A stretch of DNA of 10,196 nucleotides. It comes from Bryobacterales bacterium. Its GTDB lineage: Bacteria > Acidobacteriota > Terriglobia > Bryobacterales > Bryobacteraceae. Positions 1 to 6,199 of the stretch are shown in pieces. Made by a program: the position numbers and the translations under genes. Position 1 is the first letter of the stretch. The number at the start of each line of letters is the position of its first letter. The stretch spans positions 1,723 through 11,918 of the forward strand of contig PLRZ01000692.1 of the NCBI GenBank assembly GCA_003164075.1. Reading direction: 5' to 3'. The notes under the pieces were generated by a model. It saw nothing but the letters and a program-made list of their open reading frames with translations, did not search any database and had not been told where the DNA came from.

Positions 1-60
1 CGAGCACCGCCTGCCCCACCTCTGGGCTCACTGCAAATTCCACGACCTCAGGAGTTCTGA
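1..60. repeat. right end of an intergenic repeat, second copy at 6089-6148
   Basis: These 60 bases match 6089-6148 in the same orientation with only about four mismatches. The copy ends in CGACCTCAGGAGTTCTGA (43-60), which differs at one base from the terminal repeat CGACATCAGGAGTTCTGA at 6131-6148. The start also carries the GCCTGCCCCACCT core that recurs at 6097-6109 and 7478-7490. Similarity stops sharply at about position 60, as expected for the end of a discrete element. The rest of this copy lies outside the window, so its length cannot be judged. Confidence 0.8.
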
Positions 61-105
61 GACTACCGCCTCCGGAACGCATAGTGGCGAGCGAACAACA
101 GACGA

Positions 106-198
106 AAATCAGCTTTACACTGATTTGACCCTCAGGGGTTCACCGGGCCTCACTCCGGTTTCGAAGGGGCTACAATGGTTCGAAATCGGTTCAAATTC
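106..198 (+). promoter_or_regulatory. candidate upstream control region of the pseudokinase gene
   Basis: An inverted repeat AAATCAG-N7-CTGATTT lies at 106-112/120-126. A possible -10 box TACAAT is at 171-176 with no convincing -35 partner. Two TTCGAA palindromes (160-165, 179-184) are followed by a near-tandem 11-bp repeat, GGTTCGAAATC then GGTTCAAATTC, at 177-198. The 11-bp period places the sites on one face of the helix, which would suit a protein-binding site. This is suggestive only; no known operator is recognised. Confidence 0.25.
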
Positions 199-225
199 TA
201 GACGCGTCGCGGAGGCTTAAACGGA

Positions 226-1587
226 ATGATGCCCGTTCCCTGGAAGCTGTGGGAAGGCCAGGTAGTGGACCTGTGCTTCCCCCTGCGCTACCATCTCGGG
301 GGCACCGGCCGGAGCGCCGTCTATCTCACCCAGTACGGCGATCCGGAACCGCGCAACGCCGCTATCAAACTGGTGCTGGCCGAAACCGGGGTGGGCGACC
401 CGCCGTCGCAATGGGAGCGTGCGGCGCAACTGTCTCATCCCAACCTGCTGCGCCTGTTTCGAACCGGGAAATGGCAGGTGAACCAACTGGCGTTACGCTA
501 CGCCGTGACGGAATATGCCGAAGAGAACCTGGCCGCGGTGCTCGCCGAACGGCCGCTGACCACGGTGGAAGTGCGCGAGATGCTGAGGCCTCTCGTGGAG
601 GCGCTGGCGTACATCCACGGCGAAGGCCTGGTACACGGCCATCTGAAGCCCGCGAACATCATGGCAGTGGGGGACGAACTGAAACTGTCGGTGGACGGGA
701 TTTCGCTGGTGGGCGAATCGGGCGTGGCGCCCGGCGCACCCGGGCCCTACGATCCACCGGAGTTTCGCGATCGGGGCTGCTCGCCGGTGGGAGACGTCTG
801 GTCGTTCGGGATGACCCTGGTGGAGGCATTGACGCAGCAATTGCCCACCGTGGGCGGGCCCAAGCAGGAGCCGGTCTTGCCGGCCACGCTGCCCGCCGAA
901 TTTCTACCCATGGTGCGTGCCTGCTTGCGGCCGGACCCGCGCCGGCGAGCCTCGCTGTATGACATCCTGGCGCAGTTCGAGCGGCCCGCGCCGGCCGAGG
1001 TGGAAGAGCCTGCCGAGGAACCGCCCGCCGCTCCCCGGAGGTGGCTGAGCCTGGCACTGGTGGGCGCGTCGGCTGTGGCGTTGGCCGGCATTCTTGTGGC
1101 GCCGCGGCTGCTCCATCATCCACCGGTTTCCGCCGCGACGGAACAGGCGGTGGTTGTGCCGGCTTCCACGCCGGTCGCTACCCCTCCGGAACCGGCCCGC
1201 CCCTCGGCGTTTTCTCCCGCTGCCGCCAAGGCGCCACCGGTCGCGGTCGAAACAGCGCCCCCTCCGCCCACGCCGCGCGCGCCTGCGGCTCTCGTCGACG
1301 CCGCACCGGGACAGGTGCTGCATCAAGTGTTGCCGGAGGTGACCGACCAGGCGCGAAGTACCATTCGCGGAAAGGTCAAGATCGATGTGCGGGCCAGCGT
1401 GGACCCGGCCGGCCGCGTCACGAATGCCGCCGTGGAATCGCAGAACAGCCGGTACTTCGCCAATCTGACGGTAAAGGCGGTCGAGCAGTGGAGCTTCGAG
1501 CCAAGGGAAGCTGCCAGTGAGTGGCTGCTGCAGTTCGAGCTCACCCCGTCGGGCACCACAGTGCATCCCTCCAGAGTGTCGCACTAA
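226..1587 (+). CDS. membrane pseudokinase (Ser/Thr kinase fold) fused to a TonB C-terminal-like domain
   Basis: A 453-residue protein. An N-terminal Hanks-type kinase fold (about 18-255) has a glycine loop LGGTGRSAVY (24-33), the VAIK-type lysine K48, a candidate helix-C glutamate E64 and the F-helix motif DVWSFG (190-195). Two catalytic motifs are altered. The HRD loop reads HGH (137-139), so the catalytic Asp is His139, although LKPAN follows normally. The DFG position reads VDG (156-158), losing the metal-binding Asp. It is therefore probably a pseudokinase that binds nucleotide or protein rather than phosphorylating. One membrane helix (about 273-296) leads to a long Pro/Ala-rich linker (about 297-360) and a TonB-C/energy-transducer-like domain (about 365-440, with GKVKIDVRASVDPAGRVTNA and VEQWSFEP). 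The predicted layout is cytoplasmic kinase fold and periplasmic TonB-C. GGAGG (211-215) sits 10 nt before the first ATG; a second ATG follows immediately at 229. An active but divergent kinase cannot be fully excluded. Confidence 0.85.
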   Translation: MMPVPWKLWEGQVVDLCFPLRYHLGGTGRSAVYLTQYGDPEPRNAAIKLVLAETGVGDPPSQWERAAQLSHPNLLRLFRTGKWQVNQLALRYAVTEYAEENLAAVLAERPLTTVEVREMLRPLVEALAYIHGEGLVHGHLKPANIMAVGDELKLSVDGISLVGESGVAPGAPGPYDPPEFRDRGCSPVGDVWSFGMTLVEALTQQLPTVGGPKQEPVLPATLPAEFLPMVRACLRPDPRRRASLYDILAQFERPAPAEVEEPAEEPPAAPRRWLSLALVGASAVALAGILVAPRLLHHPPVSAATEQAVVVPASTPVATPPEPARPSAFSPAAAKAPPVAVETAPPPPTPRAPAALVDAAPGQVLHQVLPEVTDQARSTIRGKVKIDVRASVDPAGRVTNAAVESQNSRYFANLTVKAVEQWSFEPREAASEWLLQFELTPSGTTVHPSRVSH

Positions 1588-1596
1588 ACCGATTGC

Positions 1597-1612
1597 TGCC
1601 GAACTGTCGGCA
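1597..1612 (+). terminator. small hairpin after the pseudokinase gene, weak terminator candidate
   Basis: A perfect 6-bp stem TGCCGA/TCGGCA with a 4-nt loop lies 9 nt after the stop codon. No T-run follows, so it does not meet the criteria for an intrinsic terminator. It may only be a stabilising 3' hairpin. Confidence 0.25.
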
Positions 1613-1672
1613 CTCGCTTCGGCACTTGACGACGCAGCGGCGTTGCGCCCTCTGAAAACAGACCACTTCTGG

Positions 1673-1805
1673 ACTTGCAGAATTCGGTGGCGAACCCGCT
1701 CCCTCACGGGGTGCCCTCTGGGCCCGGCTCGGTAAGTGCTTGCCTTTCAATGTGACTTTTCCGAGCCGCGCGCGCAAGCAAGCGGTTTCTTCGAATTCTG
1801 CAAGT
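1673..1805. repeat. palindromic intergenic element with 14-bp terminal inverted repeats
   Basis: The ends are perfect 14-bp inverted repeats, ACTTGCAGAATTCG (1673-1686) and CGAATTCTGCAAGT (1792-1805). Inside, 1697-1730 matches the reverse complement of 2491-2524 at 31 of 34 positions, and CCGAGCCGCG near 1761-1770 also has a counterpart in that second copy. CGGCTCGG (1725-1732) pairs perfectly with CCGAGCCG (1761-1768), so the transcript could fold. The right internal arm is degenerate compared with the 2451-2529 copy. The element fills most of the gap between the pseudokinase gene and the TPR gene. No coding potential is seen. Confidence 0.7.
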
Positions 1806-1875
1806 TTCTCCTCCGTCTGGACATCGAACTGCATCCACCGCCAGGAGAGCAGTGCGGCAAAATGAGGAGGCTGAA

Positions 1876-2427
1876 GTGCGCTACTGGATGGCAATCCTGT
1901 CGATGGGCGCTGCCCTGGCCGGGGCCGCGCCGGGAGCGAGAAGTGCCGAACTTTCGGCGCAGTGGGCCGAAGATGGCCGGTTTCACTTCTTCGCGTGTGA
2001 GTTCAAACAGGCCGCGCGGGCATTCGAAAATGCCGCGGCGGTACAGCCCGAGGACGCTGGGCTGCATTACTGGCTGGGCAAATCGTACGCCCGGCTTGCC
2101 GAGGTGTCGGGCCCATTGTCCGCCTCGAAGAATGCCCGCAAAGCGCGCCGCAACCTGGAACAGGCGGTCCAACTCGATCCGCGGAACCAACAGTACCTGG
2201 CGGAGCTGTTCGACTTCTACGTGGATTCCCCGGAATGGCTCGGCGGAGGGCTGGAACGCGCGGCGGCGCTATTGGAACGGATGGGCCCCGACACTTTCGG
2301 CGCCCAGGAGCGGATGGCCCAACTTGCCGAATCGCGCAAGGAGCACAGGGGGGCTGGTTGGTTGGTGCGGCTGGCGGTGTTGCGTACATCGAGCGTCGTA
2401 GGATACCTGGTGCCGCAACGGTGGTAG
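1876..2427 (+). CDS. small exported TPR-repeat protein
   Basis: A 183-residue protein if it starts at GTG 1876, chosen because GAGGAGG (1864-1870) lies 5 nt upstream. A GTG at 1852 and an ATG at 1888 are in frame but poorly spaced from that site. The N-terminus MRYWMAILSMGAALAGAA is a hydrophobic signal peptide with a likely cut after ARSA (residue 24). The mature part has TPR-like helices: FKQAARAFENAAAVQPED (about 43-60), GLHYWLGKSYARLAE (62-76) and LEQAVQLDPRN (94-104), then a less regular C-terminal half. It is probably a periplasmic scaffold; its partner is unknown. It is short for this class, and the tail (about 165-183) shows no repeat pattern, so C-terminal truncation is possible. The gene is flanked on both sides by oppositely oriented copies of one palindromic repeat. 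Confidence 0.75.
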   Translation: MRYWMAILSMGAALAGAAPGARSAELSAQWAEDGRFHFFACEFKQAARAFENAAAVQPEDAGLHYWLGKSYARLAEVSGPLSASKNARKARRNLEQAVQLDPRNQQYLAELFDFYVDSPEWLGGGLERAAALLERMGPDTFGAQERMAQLAESRKEHRGAGWLVRLAVLRTSSVVGYLVPQRW

Positions 2428-2450
2428 GGAGCTGTTAAGAAATAAACTTG

Positions 2451-2529
2451 CCTAACGCTCCCTTACGGTCGCGGCTCGGAACGCGCATCAGAGCCGGGCC
2501 CAAGGGGCACCCCGTAAGGGAGCGTTAGG
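2451..2529. repeat. palindromic intergenic repeat, inverted relative of 1673-1805
   Basis: Perfect 18-bp inverted repeats, CCTAACGCTCCCTTACGG (2451-2468) and CCGTAAGGGAGCGTTAGG (2512-2529), enclose 43 nt in which GGCTC (2473-2477) can pair with GAGCC (2491-2495). The segment 2491-2524 is the reverse complement of 1697-1730 with three mismatches. It sits in the gap between the TPR gene and the 71-residue gene. It could act as an RNA hairpin between the two transcripts, but there is no T-run for a classic terminator. Confidence 0.8.
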
Positions 2530-2565
2530 TGGCGATTGTGTGGCCTTCAACGCTAGAGGCACAAG

Positions 2566-2781
2566 ATGGCGGCAGCAACTAAAAGCAGTCATGACAACGA
2601 TGAGCCGGTGGGTCTGCCGACTCCTTTCTTCCCGAGATACCCGGAGAAATACGGGGACGTGGACTTCTCCACGCTGAACCATAACCTCTCTTATTGCTAC
2701 GACGCCTCCCGGGCCATCCGCTGGCTGCTGAAACAGGCGGCCCATGGATTCCAGGGGACCACCGGCAGCTTCGAGGATTGA
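2566..2781 (+). CDS. small protein of unknown function upstream of the sigma-54 activator
   Basis: A 71-residue protein that I do not recognise. AGAGG (2555-2559) is 6 nt before the ATG, and the stop is only 3 nt before the start of the next gene, so the two are almost certainly co-transcribed and perhaps translationally coupled. The N-terminal half is polar and proline-rich (GLPTPFFPRYPEKYGDVDF, residues 16-34). The C-terminal half has a probable amphipathic helix, SRAIRWLLKQAAHGF (about 48-62). There is one cysteine (C44), no signal peptide, no membrane segment and no obvious helix-turn-helix. A role linked to the adjacent GAF/AAA+ regulator, such as ligand adaptor or inhibitor, is only inferred from position. 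Confidence 0.7.
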   Translation: MAAATKSSHDNDEPVGLPTPFFPRYPEKYGDVDFSTLNHNLSYCYDASRAIRWLLKQAAHGFQGTTGSFED

Positions 2782-2784
2782 ACC

Positions 2785-4860
2785 GTGCCCCTCTCGGAAA
2801 TTCTTTCGTGTCCGCCTGATACCATCGTCGATATGCGGCTTCCGGATTCGGAACTCTACAAGACGCTCTTCGACCTGTCGCAGTCGATTGCCGGGCACAG
2901 CGATCTGGGTACGCTCTGCAATTCCCTGGCGACGGCGTTGCGCCGCGTGGTTTCGTTCGACTTTCTGGCGCTGGTGCTGCACGATCCGGTTCACGATCAA
3001 CTGCGGGTGCACGCCGTCAGCGGCAACCGGCCGTATCAGGAAAAGGAAGTCGTGATTCAGGCCGACGGCGACCATTTCGGAGCCCAGGTGTGGCGCGAGC
3101 AGAAGCCGCTGGTGCTGTCTCCACTGGAGGACGATGCCAGCGGGAGCGGTGTCGTCCGCGATGCGCTGAAAGTGGGCATCCACGCCTTCACCCTGGTGCC
3201 GCTTTCCAACGGAGACCGGCGGCTGGGGATGCTGGGATTCGGATTTGCCGAACCTTTCGAACCCGACGCAGAAGCGCTCGAATTCCTGCTGCGGGTGGCG
3301 AGGGAAGTGGCTGCCTCCGTGGACGGATATCTCACCCGGCAGGCGCTGTTGCACGAGCGCGATCGCATGCGGGTACTGTTCCGGATCGCCGAGGCCCTGG
3401 TTTCCAAGCTGCCCATGGAGGAGTTGCTGCCCGCCGTGTCGGAACAGCTCAATCGCGTGGTGGCGCATGATTTTGCGGTCATGACTCTGCTCGATAAAGC
3501 CACCGGAGAAATCCACCTGAACGGGCTGCACATATCGGGAAATATGGAGTTCCAACCCGAAGAGACCAGCGTGCGGCCGGAAGGGCTTCCCGCCGGCGAA
3601 GCGCTGGCTACCGGGAAGCCCGTGGTGGCGGCGGGGCTCGATTTCGAACGCTTCCCTTCGCCGCTCTATCGCAAGTACGCGAGCTTGGGGTTCCGCGCCA
3701 GTTGCTCCATCCCGCTGGCGGGCGCGAATGGAATGCTGGGAGTGCTCGACCTGGCGCGCAAGAGCGGCGAGCCGTTTACCGGCGATGAAGTGGATCTGCT
3801 GATGCAAGTGGCGCGGCAAATCGCCATCGCCACGGAGAACTCGCTGGCCTACCGCGAGCTTTCGCAGATGCGCGACAAGCTGGCCACCGAAAAACTGTAC
3901 CTGGAAGACGAGATCCGCTTCGATCAGAACCTGGGCAATATGATCGGCGAGAGCATGCCGTTTCAGGCCGTGCAGAGGGCCATTCAGGTGGTGGCGCCCA
4001 CGGATGCCACGGTGCTCATCCAGGGGGAAACGGGCACCGGCAAGGAACTGGTGGCGCGCGCGCTGCACGATTTGAGCGGGCGAAGCAAGCGGTCGTTCAT
4101 TAAGGTGAATTGCGCCGCCATTCCGGCGACGCTGCTGGAAAGCGAATTGTTCGGCCACGAAAAAGGCTCGTTTACCGGCGCCTTTGCGCAGAAAATCGGA
4201 CGGTTCGAACTGGCCGATCAGGGCACGCTATTCCTCGACGAGGTGGGCGAGATTCCGCTGGAGCTGCAATCCAAGCTGCTGCGCGCCATTCAGGAACAGG
4301 AGCTCGAACGCGTGGGCGGCAACCGCACCATTCGCGTGGATGCCCGTCTGATTGCCGCTACCAATCGCGATTTGAAGCAGATGGTGGAGGAAGGCACGTT
4401 CCGCGGCGACCTGTATTACCGGCTGCACGTGTTTCCGCTGACAGTTCCTCCGCTGCGCGAGAGGCGGGAAGACATCCCGCTGCTCATCCGCTACTTCACG
4501 CAGAAACATGCCAGGCGAATGAACCGCCCCATCGAGTCGATTCCCTCGGCGGCCATTGAGAGCCTGACGAACTACGAATGGCCCGGCAACATCCGAGAGT
4601 TGCAGAACGTGATTGAGCGGTCGGTGATTCTGAGTCCGGGGCGCGTACTGCAAGTCGCCATGCCGGAGATCGCCAGGAATGCGGCGCCGGCAAAGACGCG
4701 CGCGGACGATGCCGCCGAGCGCAAGCGGATTCTGGAAGCGTTGCGCGAGTGCGAGGGGCGAGTTGCGGGGCCGACTGGCGCGGCGGAGCGGCTGGGGCTG
4801 CGACGCACCACTCTGCAATCGCGCATGAAGAAGCTCAGTATCGAGCGCCAGTACCGGTGA
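2785..4860 (+). CDS. sigma-54-dependent transcriptional activator, GAF-GAF-AAA+-HTH (FhlA-like)
   Basis: A 691-residue bacterial enhancer-binding protein. Two GAF sensor domains (about 39-182 and 209-352) are followed by a linker helix (about 353-378), a sigma-54 AAA+ domain (about 384-621) and a C-terminal Fis-type helix-turn-helix (about 645-685, with [19 protein letters not shown]). AAA+ motifs are intact: Walker A GETGTGKE (414-421), Walker B LFLDEV (482-487), FRGDLYYRL (539-547) and [10 protein letters not shown] (599-608). The sigma-54 contact loop reads GSFTGA (461-466) rather than GAFTGA, a natural variant that keeps the Thr. The protein should hydrolyse ATP to open sigma-54 promoters in response to a small molecule or redox signal at the GAF domains. 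There is no receiver domain or adjacent histidine kinase. The GTG start is chosen because GAGGA (2773-2777) is 7 nt upstream; the ATG at 2833 has no such site. No sigma-54 promoter was found near it, so the target genes are unknown. Confidence 0.95.
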   Translation: MPLSEILSCPPDTIVDMRLPDSELYKTLFDLSQSIAGHSDLGTLCNSLATALRRVVSFDFLALVLHDPVHDQLRVHAVSGNRPYQEKEVVIQADGDHFGAQVWREQKPLVLSPLEDDASGSGVVRDALKVGIHAFTLVPLSNGDRRLGMLGFGFAEPFEPDAEALEFLLRVAREVAASVDGYLTRQALLHERDRMRVLFRIAEALVSKLPMEELLPAVSEQLNRVVAHDFAVMTLLDKATGEIHLNGLHISGNMEFQPEETSVRPEGLPAGEALATGKPVVAAGLDFERFPSPLYRKYASLGFRASCSIPLAGANGMLGVLDLARKSGEPFTGDEVDLLMQVARQIAIATENSLAYRELSQMRDKLATEKLYLEDEIRFDQNLGNMIGESMPFQAVQRAIQVVAPTDATVLIQGETGTGKELVARALHDLSGRSKRSFIKVNCAAIPATLLESELFGHEKGSFTGAFAQKIGRFELADQGTLFLDEVGEIPLELQSKLLRAIQEQELERVGGNRTIRVDARLIAATNRDLKQMVEEGTFRGDLYYRLHVFPLTVPPLRERREDIPLLIRYFTQKHARRMNRPIESIPSAAIESLTNYEWPGNIRELQNVIERSVILSPGRVLQVAMPEIARNAAPAKTRADDAAERKRILEALRECEGRVAGPTGAAERLGLRRTTLQSRMKKLSIERQYR

Positions 4861-4960
4861 CGCGCGGCTTTCCCAGAAAATTCGGTAGAAACGCTTGCTT
4901 CCGCTACCGTGAGGGACAATGTCACTTACTTTGCCTCGCGGCTGGTATTCTGCATTTGTT

Positions 4961-5002
4961 GTGGGGCAGGCAATCCTGCCTGCAGCCGGCTTTCAGCCGG
5001 CT
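4961..5002. repeat. tandem hairpin REP-like repeat
   Basis: GGCAGG-CAAT-CCTGCC (4965-4980) is followed by AGCCGGCT-TTC-AGCCGGCT (4984-5002), giving two adjacent stem-loops. The leading GTGGGGCAGGC is the reverse complement of the GCCTGCCCCAC core found at 6098-6108, 7479-7489 and 10-20. No T-run follows. The rest of the gap between the regulator gene and vapB (about 280 bases) shows nothing else except the vapB promoter region. Confidence 0.65.
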
Positions 5003-5102
5003 GTTTCGGGCTCGACGCGAGTCTTCCCACACGCCCAACGCCGCCTGAACGGTGGCTGCGGCCAATGGTTGGAGGAACCGGCTCACGCTTTCGCGGCGCG
5101 AA

Positions 5103-5124
5103 AGTATAGATGGTCGTATATACT
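5103..5124 (+). promoter_or_regulatory. candidate vapBC operator overlapping the promoter
   Basis: AGTATA (5103-5108) and TATACT (5119-5124) form an inverted repeat with 10-bp spacing, and GTATATAC (5116-5123) is itself a perfect palindrome. TATACT also resembles a -10 box. Antitoxins of the VapB/AbrB type normally bind such AT-rich palindromes over their own promoter to autoregulate. A strong ribosome site AGAGGGGG (5128-5135) follows just before vapB. The -35 element is not clear. Confidence 0.5.
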
Positions 5125-5141
5125 ATTAGAGGGGGTGTTGG

Positions 5142-5414
5142 ATGCCCAAAACTCGGATCGCAAAACTCTTTCGGAACGGATCGAGCCAAGCCGTTCGGCT
5201 CCCGGCCGAGTTCCGCTTCGATGGCGATGAGGTATTCGCCACGCGCGACGAGATCACCGGCGACGTTGTATTATCGACGCGGCCAGGCGCCGGGACGTGG
5301 GGCGAGTTCTTCCAGCTCATGCGCACTATCGACGTGCCCGCCGACTTCATGGCGGAACGCCCTATGAACATAGCGCCCGTTGAACGGGATGTATTCGGAG
5401 ACTCGGAGGGCTGA
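5142..5414 (+). CDS. vapB: VapB-type antitoxin (AbrB/SpoVT fold)
   Basis: A 90-residue protein whose N-terminus (about 4-47) has the swapped-hairpin AbrB/MazE signature of VapB: AKLFRNGSSQAVRLPAEFRF and GDEVFATRDEITGDVVL. This part should dimerise and bind the palindrome just upstream, repressing the operon. The C-terminal tail (about 50-90), with WGEFFQLMRTIDVPADFM, should wrap around and block the VapC active site. A strong ribosome site ends 6 nt before the ATG. The stop is 3 nt before the toxin start, which is typical of a toxin-antitoxin operon with the antitoxin first. Confidence 0.92.
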   Translation: MPKTRIAKLFRNGSSQAVRLPAEFRFDGDEVFATRDEITGDVVLSTRPGAGTWGEFFQLMRTIDVPADFMAERPMNIAPVERDVFGDSEG

Positions 5415-5417
5415 CGC

Positions 5418-5837
5418 TTGCTCCACATGCTCGACACCGACACGGCGAGTTACGCGATCAAAGGCCGGGATTCCGGCTTGGAAGCCCGGTTGGCGGCGAT
5501 CGAGCCTTCGACGATCTGCATATCGGTCGTCACGCGGGCCGAATTACTGTACGGATTGAAACGTCTGCCGGCGAGCCATCGATTGCATGCCGGCGTACGT
5601 CACTTTCTCCGTATTGTACGGGCCCTTCCCTGGGATGCGGAAGCGGCCGACCGGTACGCCGACATCCGCCATCAACTCGTAACGGCGGGCCGCCTGATCG
5701 GGGAACTGGACATGATGATTGCCGCACAGGCTCTTTCGGTTGGGGCGGTGCTGGTGACCAACAACACGCGACATTTCGAACGGATCGAGGTCCCGCTCAT
5801 GCTGGCAAACTGGCGCACGAACCCCTGCCTGAAGTAG
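5418..5837 (+). CDS. vapC: VapC-type PIN-domain ribonuclease toxin
   Basis: A 139-residue PIN-domain protein, normal VapC length. Expected metal-binding acidic residues are present: D6 in MLDTD, E42 in TRAELLYG and D98 in ELDMMIAAQAL. The C-terminal motif VTNNTRHF (113-120) matches the usual VapC TNN element. Known VapC toxins cleave tRNAs or rRNA and are inhibited by the cognate VapB. The TTG start at 5418 is preferred because GGAGGG (5405-5410) is 7 nt upstream and VapC proteins commonly begin M-x-x-MLDT; the ATG at 5427 is 16 nt away. The toxin looks intact. Both sides of the vapBC pair carry palindromic repeats, which would suit acquisition as a cassette. Confidence 0.92.
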   Translation: MLHMLDTDTASYAIKGRDSGLEARLAAIEPSTICISVVTRAELLYGLKRLPASHRLHAGVRHFLRIVRALPWDAEAADRYADIRHQLVTAGRLIGELDMMIAAQALSVGAVLVTNNTRHFERIEVPLMLANWRTNPCLK

Positions 5838-5884
5838 ATCCCTACTTGCGATCCAGTAGGCCGGTTGCAACGTTGGGGTTCAAG

Positions 5885-6148
5885 TTCAGAACTCCTGATG
5901 TCGGCTGGGGATTTCGGATAGTTGGGGAAATTCAGAACTCCTGATGTCGCCCCGCAATTTCAGCCTGGCGGGGAAAATGGGCTGAGCCATTCCTTTCGCT
6001 GGCCAGAGCTTCGCAGGTGGGGCAGGCGGTGCTCGCCTGCCCGCCCGCGCTGAATTAGGCCCGCTGCTCGAATAGGATCGAGCGAAGGCGAGCACCGCCT
6101 GCCCCACCTGCGGGTTCACTGCAAATTCCACGACATCAGGAGTTCTGA
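5885..6148. mobile_element. MITE-like nested palindromic element with 18-bp terminal inverted repeats
   Basis: This fills most of the 362-base gene-free stretch 5838-6199. TTCAGAACTCCTGATGTCG occurs twice directly (5885-5903 and 5931-5949), and 18 bases of its reverse complement occur at 6131-6148. Inside, 6012-6038 and 6086-6112 form a perfect 27-bp inverted repeat around a 47-nt loop, which itself holds the hairpin GCTCGA-ATAGGA-TCGAGC (6066-6083). A smaller stem, CCCCGC/GCGGGG, is at 5950-5955/5968-5973. The right 60 bases recur at 1-60, so at least two copies exist. No transposase is encoded, and I see no target-site duplication. It could be a non-autonomous mobile element or a REP-type cluster. 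The remaining bases, 5838-5884 and 6149-6199, hold nothing recognisable beyond a weak 6-bp stem, CCTACT/AGTAGG (5841-5860). Confidence 0.6.
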
Positions 6149-6199
6149 CGTTCGAGACATTTGGTCAGCTTATTGTTTCGCGGCCCCTAAGACGGAACT

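Noticed and set aside
1736..2401. A 221-codon plus-strand frame overlapping the TPR gene
   Set aside because: Its product is Arg/Pro/Trp-rich without domain resemblance, whereas the overlapping frame has a signal peptide, TPR helices and a better-placed ribosome site.
2430..2455. Possible sigma-54 (-24/-12) promoter before the 71-residue gene, based on TTGC at 2448-2451
   Set aside because: No GG dinucleotide is present at the required spacing upstream of the GC.
2488..4158. A 556-codon open frame on the minus strand
   Set aside because: It is antisense to the GAF-GAF sigma-54 activator, has low-complexity His/Arg/Gln-rich composition typical of GC-rich shadow frames, and matches no family.
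4861..5141. Small frames in the gap between the regulator gene and vapB
   Set aside because: They run through the tandem hairpins and the vapB promoter and encode no recognisable protein or properly placed ribosome site.
5885..6148. CRISPR-like array from the repeated TTCAGAACTCCTGATGTCG units
   Set aside because: There are only two direct copies and one inverted copy, with unequal intervening lengths and no cas genes. This fits terminal repeats of an element, not an array.
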